DNA of 64,000 nucleotides from Sphingobium sp. CR2-8 (GCF_035818615.1 NZ_JAYKZY010000002.1:3412501-3476500); one strand, 5' to 3'; shown: positions 46,158-54,994, counted from the stretch's first letter. The notes: generated by a model not told the origin, from the sequence alone. Numbers and translations are program-made.

Positions 46158-46304
46158 CTATATTCTCTCTTAATATTTAAATTCAAAGGATGATGGAGAT
46201 AGTAGGTCGGTTGGCAGCGGGGTTTATGCGCTGTGCCCGCTTTTGCCAACAACTTGACTCAGGGGAGTCGTGGATAGGCGTCCGAGTCAGTTCGACTATC
46301 CCCG

Positions 46305-46313
46305 TTATCCACA
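46305..46313 (+). promoter_or_regulatory. DnaA box 1
   Basis: Perfect TTATCCACA; it faces a degenerate reverse box (TGTGGATGG) 3 bases on. Confidence 0.85.
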
Positions 46314-46347
46314 GGCTGTGGATGGAATTAGGGGTCTGTTGGGGGCT

Positions 46348-46356
46348 TGTGGATAA
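46348..46356 (-). promoter_or_regulatory. DnaA box 2
   Basis: Perfect TTATCCACA on the minus strand. Confidence 0.85.
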
Positions 46357-46416
46357 GAATCCCGGCTCTGGGGATGGGAGGAAAGCAGGATTCTATCCCC
46401 AATTTCATCCCTTGCT

Positions 46417-46425
46417 TTATCCACA
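46417..46425 (+). promoter_or_regulatory. DnaA box 3
   Basis: Perfect TTATCCACA, 22 bases before the start of the PPDK-regulator gene. Confidence 0.85.
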
Positions 46426-46447
46426 GCCACCCCACAGAGATATCCCC

Positions 46448-47275
46448 ATGGCGCGCATCCACCTGCATCTTCTGTCCGACTCTACCGGCGAAACGCTGGA
46501 AAATATCGCCAAGGCGGCGATCGGCCTGTTCGAAAATGTCGAGGCGATCCGGCATTTCTGGCCGATGGTGCGGTCCGACGTCCATCTCGACCGGATCATG
46601 GAGGAGATCAGCGCCAATCCGGGGCTGGTGCTGTTCACCCTGACCAATCATCCGCTGCGGCGACGGCTGGAGACGCGCTGCCGCGCGCTGGGCCTGCCCC
46701 ATGTCGCGGCGCTCGACAGCGTGGCCGATGCGCTGTCCAACATATTGGGGCAGGAAACGCGAACCCGGCCGGGCCGCAAACATATTTTGGACGAAGCTTA
46801 TTTCGCGCGGATCGAGGCGATCCAGTTCACCATCGCCCATGACGACGGCGTGGGGCATGAAAATTGGGAAGAGGCCGACATCCTGTTGGCGGGCGTGTCG
46901 CGCGCGTCCAAGACGCCGACCTCCATCTATCTCGCCAATCGCGGATACAAGACCGCCAATATCCCGCTGGTCCCGGAATCGCCGCCGCCGCGCAATCTCT
47001 ATAGCCTGAAGCATCCCATGGTCGTGGGCCTGACGGTCAGCCCGGAACGGCTGATCCAGATCCGGCGCAACCGCTTGCTCTCGCTCAATCAGGCGCCCGA
47101 GACATCCTATGTCGACAATGAAAAGGTGCAGGAGGAACTGGCCTTTGCCCGGCGCATGTTCGCCGACAATGGCTGGCCGGTGATCGACATGACCCGCCGG
47201 TCGATCGAGGAGGCGGCCGCCGCCATCATCAACCTGTTCAACGATCGCGAACTGGCGGAAGGGGTGGAACCATGA
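46448..47275 (+). CDS. ppsR: pyruvate,phosphate dikinase / PEP synthase regulatory protein (DUF299)
   Basis: 275 residues. A bifunctional kinase/phosphorylase that switches PPDK or PEP synthase by ADP-dependent phosphorylation and Pi-dependent dephosphorylation. Signatures are HLLSDSTGETLENIAKA near the N-terminus, FTIAHDDG, and the P-loop LLAGVSRASKTPTSIYLANRG. It matches RP001 next to Caulobacter Cori. It overlaps maf by 4 bases, opening a coupled run ppsR-maf-aroE. Confidence 0.93.
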   Translation: MARIHLHLLSDSTGETLENIAKAAIGLFENVEAIRHFWPMVRSDVHLDRIMEEISANPGLVLFTLTNHPLRRRLETRCRALGLPHVAALDSVADALSNILGQETRTRPGRKHILDEAYFARIEAIQFTIAHDDGVGHENWEEADILLAGVSRASKTPTSIYLANRGYKTANIPLVPESPPPRNLYSLKHPMVVGLTVSPERLIQIRRNRLLSLNQAPETSYVDNEKVQEELAFARRMFADNGWPVIDMTRRSIEEAAAAIINLFNDRELAEGVEP

Positions 47276-47877
47276 TCGTTCTGGCGTCGCAAAGCGCGAG
47301 CCGCCGCGCGCTGCTGAGCGCCGCGCAGGTGCCGTTCGAGGCGCTGTCGCCCGGCGTGGACGAGGAGGCGGCGAAGGAAGCGTTGCGCGCCGACGGGCTG
47401 GACGCGCGCGGCCTGGCCGATGCGCTGGCGGAGTTGAAGGCGCTCAAAGTGTCGCGCCGGGTGCCGGGCGCCTTGGTGCTGGGCTGCGACCAGACGCTCA
47501 GCATCGGTGATGGCGAAGAGCGCGGCGAAATGATCGACAAGGCGATCGATCGCGCGGACGCGGCGCGCATCCTGCGGCTATTGTCGGGCCGGGTGCATCA
47601 TCTGCACAGCGCGGCGGTGATCGCATTGCATGGCGAAGCGATCTGGCGCCATGTCGAGCGGGCGGCGATGACGGTGCGGCCCTTGTCCGACGCGTTCATC
47701 GAGTATTATCTGGATGCCGACTGGGAAGAGCTGCGCTGGTGTGTGGGTTGTTATCGGATCGAGGGACCAGGGGTGCAGCTCTTCAGCAAGGTCGAGGGCA
47801 GCCAGTTCGCGATTCAGGGCCTGCCCCTGCTGCCTTTGCTTGACTTTCTGCGCGTTCGTGGCGTTTTGGCGGCATGA
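47272..47877 (+). CDS. maf: Maf-type nucleoside-triphosphate pyrophosphatase
   Basis: 201 residues. The N-terminal LASQSASRRALLSAAQVPFE is the Maf S-x-x-R signature; LVLGCDQTLSI carries the catalytic Asp region and YYLDADWEELRWCVGCYRIE-like strands follow. Maf proteins hydrolyse non-canonical or modified nucleotides. Reading overlaps ppsR and aroE by 4 bases each, so translation is coupled. Confidence 0.9.
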   Translation: MIVLASQSASRRALLSAAQVPFEALSPGVDEEAAKEALRADGLDARGLADALAELKALKVSRRVPGALVLGCDQTLSIGDGEERGEMIDKAIDRADAARILRLLSGRVHHLHSAAVIALHGEAIWRHVERAAMTVRPLSDAFIEYYLDADWEELRWCVGCYRIEGPGVQLFSKVEGSQFAIQGLPLLPLLDFLRVRGVLAA

Positions 47878-48701
47878 GCGACGCCCTCCCCTATGCCGAA
47901 GTGATCGGTGATCCGATCGCGCACAGCAAATCGCCCCTCATCCACAATTTCTGGCTGAACGCGCTGGATATAGAGGCGGAATATAAGAAGACCCATGTGA
48001 CGCCGCAGGGACTGGCGGCCTATTTCCTTATGCGGCGGAGCGACCCCGACTGGCTGGGGTGCAACGTCACCATCCCCCACAAGATCGCGGTGATGGACTA
48101 TGTCGACGATCCGGGCGGGGTGCGCGAGCGGATCGGCGCGGTCAATACCATCGCCAGCGAAACCGGCGGGCCGCTGATCGGCACCAACACCGATGCGGGC
48201 GGTTTCCTCCAGCCCTTGCTGCGCGACACGTGGAAGGGGCGTAGCGCGGTGATCGTGGGAACGGGCGGCGCGGCGCGCGCCATCCTGTTTGCGCTCACCA
48301 GCCTGGGCGTGCCCGACATCACGATCATGGCGCGCGATCCGGCCAAGGCGCAGGCGCTGTTCGATCATGGCGGAATGCCCGGTCGCGCGATCGCGATGGG
48401 CGATTCCCTGCCGGCCGCCGACCTGCTGGTCAATGCGACCTCGCTCGGCATGGTGGGGCAGCCGGTGCTGGACCTGGACCTTACGCCCCTGTCCGATGGC
48501 GCGACCGTCTATGACATCGTCTATGCGCCGTTGGAGACCGGGTTGCTCAAGGCCGCGAAGGCGCGGGGCCTCAAGACGTTCGACGGGCTGGAGATGCTGA
48601 TCGGCCAGGCGGCGCTCGCCTTCGACATCTTCTTCGACGCGCAGGCACCGCGTGATCTGGACGCGGAACTGCGCGCGCTGCTGCTGTCGGCCGACGATTG
48701 A
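47874..48701 (+). CDS. aroE: shikimate dehydrogenase
   Basis: 275 residues. VIGDPIAHSKSPLIHNFWL is the substrate-binding N-terminus, GCNVTIPHK holds the catalytic Lys, and NTDAGGF follows. The NADP domain shows VIVGTGGAARAI and LVNATSLGM, and the C-terminus GLEMLIGQAALAFDIF. It reduces 3-dehydroshikimate in the aromatic amino-acid pathway. It ends 13 bases before coaE. Confidence 0.95.
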   Translation: MSDALPYAEVIGDPIAHSKSPLIHNFWLNALDIEAEYKKTHVTPQGLAAYFLMRRSDPDWLGCNVTIPHKIAVMDYVDDPGGVRERIGAVNTIASETGGPLIGTNTDAGGFLQPLLRDTWKGRSAVIVGTGGAARAILFALTSLGVPDITIMARDPAKAQALFDHGGMPGRAIAMGDSLPAADLLVNATSLGMVGQPVLDLDLTPLSDGATVYDIVYAPLETGLLKAAKARGLKTFDGLEMLIGQAALAFDIFFDAQAPRDLDAELRALLLSADD

Positions 48702-48714
48702 GGGGCGAGGCCCG

Positions 48715-49308
48715 ATGAAGGTCTATGGCCTCACCGGATCGATCGGTATGGGCAAGTCGGCGGTGGCGGCCATGTTTCGGCGCGAGGGCGTGCCTGTGTT
48801 CGACGCCGACGCGCAGGTGCATATCCTACAGGGACCGGGTGGGGCCTTGTTGCCCGCGATCGAGGCGCGCTTTCCCGGCACCACCGGGCGCGAGGGGGTC
48901 GATCGCGCGAAGCTGGGCGCGGCGGTGTTCGGCCATCCCCAGGAACGCCGGGCTTTGGAGGCGATCGTCCATCCGGCGGTGCAGGACGCGCGGCGGCTGT
49001 TCCTGCGGCGGCATCGGTCGCGCAAATTCGTCATTCTGGACATACCTCTCCTGTTCGAGACGGGCGGGCAGAAGCGGGTGGATGGCGTCATCGTCGTCAC
49101 CGCGCCGGCGTGGAAGCAGCGCAGGCGGGTGTTGGCGCGACCGGGCATGACCGTGGTGAAATTCCGCCAGATCCTGCGCCTCCAGACCCCCGACGCGCAA
49201 AAACGCGCCCGGGCCGATCATATCATCCACAGCGGTACGACCTTTTCCGACACGCGCGCGCAGGTGCGCCGTCTGGTCGCTTGCCTTGGCGCGAAGACAG
49301 GTGGATAA
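48715..49308 (+). CDS. coaE: dephospho-CoA kinase
   Basis: 197 residues. The P-loop is GLTGSIGMGKSAVAAMF, followed by VFDADAQVH, a lid-type HPAVQDARR and LDIPLLFETG. It phosphorylates the ribose 3'-OH of dephospho-CoA, the last CoA step, while panC upstream of the origin makes pantothenate. The upstream in-frame start overlapping aroE is less likely than the ATG at 48715. Confidence 0.94.
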   Translation: MKVYGLTGSIGMGKSAVAAMFRREGVPVFDADAQVHILQGPGGALLPAIEARFPGTTGREGVDRAKLGAAVFGHPQERRALEAIVHPAVQDARRLFLRRHRSRKFVILDIPLLFETGGQKRVDGVIVVTAPAWKQRRRVLARPGMTVVKFRQILRLQTPDAQKRARADHIIHSGTTFSDTRAQVRRLVACLGAKTGG

Positions 49309-49341
49309 GGGTTGGCCCACAGAGTCGAAACGAAGAGGGCG

Positions 49342-50034
49342 ATGCGCGAGATTATTTTCGATACCGAAACGACAGGATTCGATCCGGCATCCGGCGACAG
49401 GCTGGTCGAGATCGGCTGCATCGAACTGATCAATCGCGTGCCCAGCGGCCGCACCTTCCACGCTTATTATAATCCGCAGCGCGACATGCCCGCCGCAGCC
49501 GAGGCGGTGCATGGATTGTCGAGCCATTTCCTGTCGGACAAGCCGTTGTTTCACACCGGGGCCGCCGACCTGCTCGCCTTTTTGGAGGACAGCCCGCTGG
49601 TCGCGCATAATGCACGGTTCGATTTCGGCTTCCTCAATCATGAATTGCGGCGGTGCGGCCATGGCGAGGTGTCGCTCGATCGGATGATCGACACGGTCGC
49701 GATCGCCCGCACCCTGCATCCGGGCGCCAAGCACAGCCTGGACGCGCTCTGCACCCGCTACGGCATCGATCGCAGCCATCGCGTCAAGCATGGCGCGCTG
49801 CTCGACGCGGAACTGCTGGCGCAGCTCTATATCGAATTGACCGGCGGCCGTCAGATCGGCCTGGGTCTGGCACAGGAGGAGGCTAAAGAGATCGTCGGGG
49901 CGGAACTGACGGCATCCACCGTGGTTCGCCCTGTGCGGCCTGCGCGGGTCTTTACGGCCAGCGCGCAGGAACTGGAGCGGCATGCAGCGTTTGTCGCGAC
50001 GCTGAAAGAGCCGCTCTGGTTGCAGGAGGCATAG
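49342..50034 (+). CDS. dnaQ: DNA polymerase III epsilon subunit (proofreading exonuclease)
   Basis: 230 residues from the ATG at 49342. DEDDh exonuclease motifs are IIFDTETTGFDP (Exo I), VAHNARFDFGFLNHE (Exo II) and HGALLDAELLAQLY (Exo III, with the His). A C-terminal tail of about 50 residues, including RVFTASAQELERHAAF, serves the contact to the alpha subunit. Proofreading is intact here, which matters because mutS in this window appears broken. Confidence 0.94.
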   Translation: MREIIFDTETTGFDPASGDRLVEIGCIELINRVPSGRTFHAYYNPQRDMPAAAEAVHGLSSHFLSDKPLFHTGAADLLAFLEDSPLVAHNARFDFGFLNHELRRCGHGEVSLDRMIDTVAIARTLHPGAKHSLDALCTRYGIDRSHRVKHGALLDAELLAQLYIELTGGRQIGLGLAQEEAKEIVGAELTASTVVRPVRPARVFTASAQELERHAAFVATLKEPLWLQEA

Positions 50035-50036
50035 AC

Positions 50037-50057
50037 GACCGGTCGCAAGCCGGTTTT
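50037..50057 (+). terminator. weak Rho-independent terminator after dnaQ
   Basis: ACCGG and CCGGT form a 5-pair stem around a 7-base loop, followed by TTT. Confidence 0.45.
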
Positions 50058-50119
50058 CCCTGCCTCCATATCCACCGGGCCGCTTCCCTGGCGGCCGGGC
50101 AAAAATAAGGAGAAGGCAT

Positions 50120-50716
50120 ATGGATATTCGTGTTTCCGGGCATCAGGTCGAAACCGGCGAGGCTCTCAAGAGCCATGTCACCGATCGTTTGGAGGCCATG
50201 GCCGAGAAATATTTCTCCCGCACGATTTCTGCCCAGGTGACCTTTCGTAAGGCACCCCATGGCGCCTTCCACTGCGATATCGTCTGCCATGTCATGACCG
50301 GCCTGATCCTGAAGGGATCGGGCGAAGCGCAGGAGGCGCATCCCGCCTTCGATCAGGCGGCCACCAAGATCGAACGGCAGCTGGTGCGCTATATGCGGCG
50401 ATTGCGCGATCGCCATGGTCAGGCGGTTGCAGCCGAAGCGCAGCGGGCGAGCAGCTACAGCATTGATGATATCGATGGCGCGGGCTACACCATCTTCGCG
50501 GGCAATGCGGAGGAGGATGAAGAGGCCGCCGACGCGCCCCTGATCGTCGCGGAAACCCGCGTCGACATTCCCGAAGCCAGCGTGTCGGACGCGGTGATGA
50601 TGCTGGACCTGCGCAATACCAACGCGCTGTTGTTCCTCAATGCCGGTACGTCGGCCTATAATATGGTCTATCGTCGGCATGACGGTACGATCGGCTGGGT
50701 CGAACCGCGCGCCTAG
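50120..50716 (+). CDS. hpf: ribosome hibernation-promoting factor, long form
   Basis: 198 residues. The N-terminal RaiA/HPF domain begins MDIRVSGHQVETGEALKSHV and continues with KYFSRTISAQVTF. An acidic linker (AEEDEEAADAP) leads to the C-terminal dimerisation domain with DAVMMLDLRNTNALLFLNAG, then MVYRRHDGTIGWVEP. Long HPF dimerises 70S ribosomes into 100S in stationary phase. AAGGAGAAGG is a strong ribosome-binding site. ptsN follows, the order also found near rpoN in other species. Confidence 0.93.
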   Translation: MDIRVSGHQVETGEALKSHVTDRLEAMAEKYFSRTISAQVTFRKAPHGAFHCDIVCHVMTGLILKGSGEAQEAHPAFDQAATKIERQLVRYMRRLRDRHGQAVAAEAQRASSYSIDDIDGAGYTIFAGNAEEDEEAADAPLIVAETRVDIPEASVSDAVMMLDLRNTNALLFLNAGTSAYNMVYRRHDGTIGWVEPRA

Positions 50717-50887
50717 AATGGACGGGTCGCGGTCCTGTGGCGCATCTGGCGCCATGGGGCCGCACCCCCCTTCCCCAACCCCATCGCCTTGACCTGATGA
50801 TGCAGGGGGCTTATGGGGCCGGGCTTTCACTGCCCGAGGCATAGCGCGAAGATTTTGGCCGCGCAGCTCGGCCGTTTCGGATTTACC

Positions 50888-51355
50888 ATGGTCAACTTCA
50901 ACGACATCGTTTCGGCGCAAGCGCTCGCCACGGGCCTGTCGGCGAACGGCAAGAAACAATTATTCCAGAAGATCGCCGCATTGGCCGCCTGCGCCTATGA
51001 TCTGGACGCGGACGAGGTCGGCGACGCGCTGTTTGAACGCGAGCGGCTGGGGTCGACCGGTTTCGGCGGCGGCGTCGCCATTCCCCATGCCAAGATTGCG
51101 GGCCTGACCCGTATGTGCGGCGTGGTCGTGCTGCTGGACCCGGCGGTGCCGTTCGACGCGGTGGACGATGCGCCGGTCGATGTCGTTTTCGCCTTGCTGT
51201 CGCCGGTCGACAGCGGTGCGGAACATTTGAAGACGCTGGCCCGCGTGTCCCGCTATCTGCGCGACGAAGGCCAGGTGGTCCGCCTGCGCGGCGCGCAGTC
51301 GACCGAGGCGCTGCACGCGCTGCTGGCAGGCGGCGAGGCGCGTGACGCAGCCTGA
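50888..51355 (+). CDS. ptsN: nitrogen-PTS EIIA protein
   Basis: 155 residues from ATG 50888; a start at 50813 is possible but adds no family sequence. GFGGGVAIPHAKIAGL contains the phosphorylated His. It receives phosphate from NPr in the regulatory nitrogen PTS and affects potassium and stringent control. It overlaps the thioesterase gene by 14 bases. Confidence 0.9.
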   Translation: MVNFNDIVSAQALATGLSANGKKQLFQKIAALAACAYDLDADEVGDALFERERLGSTGFGGGVAIPHAKIAGLTRMCGVVVLLDPAVPFDAVDDAPVDVVFALLSPVDSGAEHLKTLARVSRYLRDEGQVVRLRGAQSTEALHALLAGGEARDAA

Positions 51356-51812
51356 CGGCGCATCGGGCGCGAGCGGAGAGACGGCGCATTTTCGCGCGCT
51401 GGAAAATCTCTATCGCTCCGCCCCGATCAACACCCTGTTCCGGTCGGAACTGACCATCAGCGAAGCGGGCCGTTCGGTCATCGATTTCGACGTCGATGAA
51501 AGCCAGTTTCACGCGGCCGGCGCGGTGCATGGCACGGTCTATTTCAAGATGCTGGACGACGCCGCCTTCTATGCGGCCAACAGCCTGGTCAGCGATCGGT
51601 TTCTGCTGACCACCGCCTTCAACCTGCTCTTCACCCGGCCGATTGCGCCGGGCCGTATCCGTGCGGAAGGCCGATGGATCAGCGGCAAGAGGCGCGTCTA
51701 CGTGGCCGAAGCCAGCCTGATCGATGCCGATGGCGAAGAGGTCGGGCGTGGCACCGGCACGTTCATGCGATCGCAATTCCCGCTATCCTCGCTGCCCGGC
51801 TATGTCTTCTGA
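51342..51812 (+). CDS. PaaI-type hotdog-fold thioesterase
   Basis: 156 residues from GTG 51342. FHAAGAVHGTVYFKMLDDAA is the hotdog helix with the HG(T)xxxxxxD pattern, and FNLLFTRPIAPGRIRAEGR the central strands. It would hydrolyse an acyl-CoA; substrate unknown. It overlaps ptsN and the DUF1491 gene, so the three are coupled. Confidence 0.82.
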   Translation: MTQPDGASGASGETAHFRALENLYRSAPINTLFRSELTISEAGRSVIDFDVDESQFHAAGAVHGTVYFKMLDDAAFYAANSLVSDRFLLTTAFNLLFTRPIAPGRIRAEGRWISGKRRVYVAEASLIDADGEEVGRGTGTFMRSQFPLSSLPGYVF

Positions 51813-52155
51813 CCCCGATCCGTCGGCCCGCCTGACCAGCGCGATGCTGGTGGGCGCGTTGCGGCGGCGGGTTATGGCGGCGGGCGGCTTTGCCACGATC
51901 CTGGTCAAGGGCGACGCCATCAGCGGCGTGATTCTCGTCCAGGCGCTTGAAAAAGGGCAGGAAACCGGCCTGTTCGAGCGGGTATCGAACTTTGCCGGGG
52001 GTCATGCGTTAATGCGCTGTGGTCCTGCCCCCGAGGAAGGACGACAAGCGCTGGCGGACTATGTCGCGCGGCGACGCAGGTCGGACCCCGACCTGTGGGT
52101 CATCGAACTCGACGTCCCGGAAGCGGAACGGTTTGCCGTGGAAACACTCTGCTGA
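51802..52155 (+). CDS. DUF1491 family protein
   Basis: 117 residues. LTSAMLVGALRRRVMAAGGF, then ATILVKGDAISGVILVQ, and the C-terminal DPDLWVIELDVPEAERF match the alphaproteobacterial DUF1491 family, whose role is unknown. It is short, soluble and likely cytosolic. It overlaps the thioesterase end by 11 bases. Confidence 0.85.
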   Translation: MSSDPDPSARLTSAMLVGALRRRVMAAGGFATILVKGDAISGVILVQALEKGQETGLFERVSNFAGGHALMRCGPAPEEGRQALADYVARRRRSDPDLWVIELDVPEAERFAVETLC

Positions 52156-52329
52156 TCGTTGACAGGCCGATATGGTTTCGGCACAGGCCCCCCACGCCAA
52201 CGCGCAGGTTGCCGAGTTCGCCCAACGGGAGGCGGGGCCGGTAAACACGCAGACGGGGGGCGGCCGAACGTCAGAGAATATGGGTTAAAACGACGTTTCC
52301 GGCCAAGAACCGCATGTTTTTGAGTTGTA

Positions 52330-52995
52330 ATGAGTTTTCGTTTGAAAGCTGCGATTGCCGCAGCCTTTGCCCTGTCCGCTGCCGCAGCGGTCTCTGCATC
52401 CGACATGTCGATCGCCGGTGAATCGATCGCAACGTCCACCTCCTTCCCCCAGACGTTCCCCGCAACGTCCGCGACAGGCGCTCAGTCCGCCGTCATTTTC
52501 GCCGCGCCGCGTGAAGTCACGCAGCCGCTGGCATCGGCCCATCGGGCCGACTCCGAATTTTCTTCCGATACCGATGCGCAGGCCAACAGCCTCGCTGCTC
52601 TGGTCGACGCCCAAGGCGCGCCCGAGGAGCTGGACGGCGACATGCAGTGCCTGGCCGGTGCGGTCTATTTCGAATCCAAGGGCGAAAGCCTGGAAGGCCA
52701 ACTGGCCGTCGCCCGCGTGATCATCAATCGCGCCAAGTCGGGCCGGTTCGCCAACAGCCTGTGCGGCGTCGTCTACCAGCCCAGCCAGTTCAGCTTCGTG
52801 CGCGGCAATGGCATGCCGCCGGTCCGCACCGAAAGCCGCAGCTGGCGCGAAGCCGTCGCCATCGCCCAGATCGCGGCGAACGACAGCTGGGACAGCCGCG
52901 CGGAAGGCGCGCTCTTCTTCCACGCCCGCCGCGTTTCGCCGGGCTGGGGCAAGGCCAAGCTGGCTATGATCGACAATCACATCTTCTATCGCTGA
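52330..52995 (+). CDS. exported cell-wall hydrolase (SleB/CwlJ type)
   Basis: 221 residues: a signal peptide (cleavage after AAAVSA), a low-complexity stretch to about residue 90, then the Hydrolase_2 domain with MQCLAGAVYFESKGESLEGQ (catalytic Glu), VARVIINRAKSGRF, YQPSQFSFV and ALFFHARRV. SleB-like lytic enzymes cut cortex in spore formers; in Gram-negatives they act on peptidoglycan during growth. A strong terminator follows. Confidence 0.9.
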   Translation: MSFRLKAAIAAAFALSAAAAVSASDMSIAGESIATSTSFPQTFPATSATGAQSAVIFAAPREVTQPLASAHRADSEFSSDTDAQANSLAALVDAQGAPEELDGDMQCLAGAVYFESKGESLEGQLAVARVIINRAKSGRFANSLCGVVYQPSQFSFVRGNGMPPVRTESRSWREAVAIAQIAANDSWDSRAEGALFFHARRVSPGWGKAKLAMIDNHIFYR

Positions 52996-53041
52996 GCGTG
53001 GGGCGCGGGTGACGCGCCTGTTCGCGATGGCGAGAATGGTG

Positions 53042-53072
53042 GGCCGGTTCGGATATCCGAATCGGCCTTTTC
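53042..53072 (+). terminator. strong Rho-independent terminator after the SleB-like gene
   Basis: GGCCGGTTCGGAT and ATCCGAATCGGCC form a near-perfect 13-pair stem (one G-T pair) followed by TTTTC TTTT. Confidence 0.85.
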
Positions 53073-53103
53073 TTTTGTTCTCTTCCTGTTCTAAAGTGCC
53101 GCC

Positions 53104-53598
53104 ATGATAAGCGCCCAGATCACCGGCTGTTCTCCCCTGACCGACGGCACGGCGATGGCCGTGGCGCGGGGGACGTTGCGGCTATTTTTCCGCCACGACA
53201 TGAGCGGCATATTGGAAGTGCCGCTGCCCAATGGGCGACGGGCCGACATCATGGCGATCGACGGCGCCGGGCGACTGACGATCGTGGAGATCAAATGCAG
53301 CCGGGCGGACCTGTTGGGCGACATGAAATGGCCCGACTATTTCGATTATTGCGACCGTTTCTACTGGGCGGTGCCCGCCGGGTTCGACCTGTCGCCCTTT
53401 GATAGCGAGGCGCTGTGGCCCGCCCGCACCGGCTTGATCGTCGCGGATCAATATGATGCCGAACTGGTCCGCCCCGCCCCGGTGGAACCGCTGGCGGCCG
53501 CCCGGCGCAAGGCGGAGACGCTGCGCTTCGCCCGCCGCGCGGCCCGGCGGCTGACGGCGATCAGCGATCCGGATCATGCGGCGGAACTGGGCTGGTAA
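53104..53598 (+). CDS. mmcB: MmcB family DNA-repair protein
   Basis: 164 residues. The nuclease-like core has MAIDGAGRLTIVEIKCSRAD (PD-(D/E)xK: D...E-x-K), then DMKWPDYFDYCDRFYWAVP. In Caulobacter mmcB is SOS-controlled and protects against mitomycin C. No clear LexA box is seen between the terminator and the ATG. Confidence 0.88.
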   Translation: MISAQITGCSPLTDGTAMAVARGTLRLFFRHDMSGILEVPLPNGRRADIMAIDGAGRLTIVEIKCSRADLLGDMKWPDYFDYCDRFYWAVPAGFDLSPFDSEALWPARTGLIVADQYDAELVRPAPVEPLAAARRKAETLRFARRAARRLTAISDPDHAAELGW

Positions 53599-53645
53599 AG
53601 CTGTTTGCGCCATCGAGGCGAGGCCCGAATGACGCATCCTGCCTT

Positions 53646-54260
53646 TTAGAAGGTTGGTCCCTGCACCGGCCCTGTCGGCTTGGCGGCGCTCTTGGCGGCG
53701 TCCAGCGCTTCGATCAGGCCGGGGGTGCGGTTGTCCCGCTCGGCATAGTCGCGCGCGGACATGCCCGCGATGCTGTCGCGCTTGGTGGGGTTGGCGCCCT
53801 GCGCCACGAGCAGGCGGACGATGCCGATATCGCGCAATTGCACGGCACGGATCAGCGGGGTTTCGCCGCTGCCATTGGCCTTGTCGACCTGCGCCTTGAA
53901 GCTGAGCAGCGTGCGTACGCCGTCCTCGAACCGGCCCTGCACCGCGTCCATCAAAGGGGTGTTGCCGTCATTGTCGGTCAGGTTGGGATTGGCGCCCTTG
54001 GCCAGCAGGAAGGACAGCCAACTCGAATCGCGTCGGGCAACGATGATATGCAGCGCGTTTTCGCCGGTGGTGACGTCACGGCTGTTGACCACCGTGGAGC
54101 CAGGTTTCTGGATCAGGTCGGTCACTTTCTGCCCGTCCTTGTCCTTCACCGCCTTCAGGAAATTATAATTGTCCGAAAATTGCGCCTGCGCAGGCGCCGG
54201 GACCAGCAGCGCCAGCGCCATCGAACCGAGGAGAGTGGAAAAAAGCTTCGTCTTCATCAT
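53646..54260 (-). CDS. exported ankyrin-repeat protein
   Basis: 204 residues: signal peptide with cleavage after APAQA, then ankyrin repeats (ENALHIIVARRDSSWLSFLL, GNTPLMDAVQGRFEDGVRTL, GETPLIRAVQLRDIGIVRLL). It would act in the periplasm as a binding scaffold; ligand unknown. It converges with mmcB, with 47 bases between stops. Confidence 0.88.
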   Translation of the reverse strand: MMKTKLFSTLLGSMALALLVPAPAQAQFSDNYNFLKAVKDKDGQKVTDLIQKPGSTVVNSRDVTTGENALHIIVARRDSSWLSFLLAKGANPNLTDNDGNTPLMDAVQGRFEDGVRTLLSFKAQVDKANGSGETPLIRAVQLRDIGIVRLLVAQGANPTKRDSIAGMSARDYAERDNRTPGLIEALDAAKSAAKPTGPVQGPTF

Positions 54261-54313
54261 GCGCCCCGTTGCATTTGCAAATCGCGTCCTAGCAGGGCAT
54301 GGCTGGCCATGCC

Positions 54314-54994
54314 ATGAACAAAGACGCCGCCGCCGCCATCCTGCCTTATCGGGCTCTGTCCTGTGTGGCCCTGCCCGTCCTGGCCCTGCTGGCTGCCTGC
54401 AATATGGGCGCTGGCGGGAACGCATCAAGCGGGGACAGCGAACAGGGTGAATTGACCGGCGCGCGGATCGGTGCGCCCTTCACCCTGACCAACCAGGACG
54501 GCAAGCCGACCAAGTGGGACGATTTCAGGGGCGAGTATCGGCTGGTCTATTTCGGCTATACCTATTGCCCGGACGTCTGCCCAATCGATCTGCAACGGAT
54601 CATGCAGGGCTTTGCGATGTTCGAGAAGGCCAGGCCCGCCCTCGCCGCCAAAGTCCAGCCGATGCTGATCAGCGTCGATCCGCAGCGGGACACGCCCGCC
54701 GTGCTGAAAAGCTATGTCGCGGCGTTCCACCCGCGCCTGATCGGCCTCACCGGCACGAAGGACCAGATCGCGAAGGTCGCCAAGGATTTCGTGGTGATCT
54801 ACAATCCCGAAGAGGCGTCTAAAAAGAGCGGGGCCGCGAGCGACTATCTGATCAGCCACAGCCGCACGCCCTATCTGTTCGATGGCGACGGCAAGCCGGT
54901 CGCGCTGGTGCCGGTGGACGATCCCGGCACGCCCGACGTGGATGAAGGCGCGCCCGACAAGGTCGCCGCCTTCCTTGAAAAATGGGTCAAGTGA
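54314..54994 (+). CDS. Sco1/SenC-type copper lipoprotein
   Basis: 226 residues from ATG 54314. A lipobox (LALLAAC) predicts lipidation. The thioredoxin-like domain has GYTYCPDVCPIDL (CxxxC copper site), ISVDPQRDTP and ISHSRTPYLFD near the copper-binding His. Sco proteins help build the CuA centre of cytochrome oxidase. It overlaps the YcgN-like gene by 13 bases. Confidence 0.9.
   Translation: MNKDAAAAILPYRALSCVALPVLALLAACNMGAGGNASSGDSEQGELTGARIGAPFTLTNQDGKPTKWDDFRGEYRLVYFGYTYCPDVCPIDLQRIMQGFAMFEKARPALAAKVQPMLISVDPQRDTPAVLKSYVAAFHPRLIGLTGTKDQIAKVAKDFVVIYNPEEASKKSGAASDYLISHSRTPYLFDGDGKPVALVPVDDPGTPDVDEGAPDKVAAFLEKWVK

Larger units (their letters stand above)
46158..46447. other. predicted chromosomal origin of replication (oriC)
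   Basis: 290 bases between hemE (minus) and the PPDK-regulator gene (plus). It holds three perfect DnaA boxes TTATCCACA at 46305-46313 (+), 46348-46356 (-) and 46417-46425 (+), plus a weaker one at 46317-46325 (-). A strongly AT-rich stretch next to hemE (TTAATATTTAAATTC) suits an unwinding element. Gene orientation switches here from mostly minus to mostly plus. The hemE/PPDK-regulator location is that of Caulobacter Cori. Confidence 0.85.

Noticed and set aside
46168..46185. CtrA-type site in the origin
   Set aside because: TTAATATTTAA has 3 bases, not 7, between the TTAA halves; it fits an AT-rich unwinding region better.
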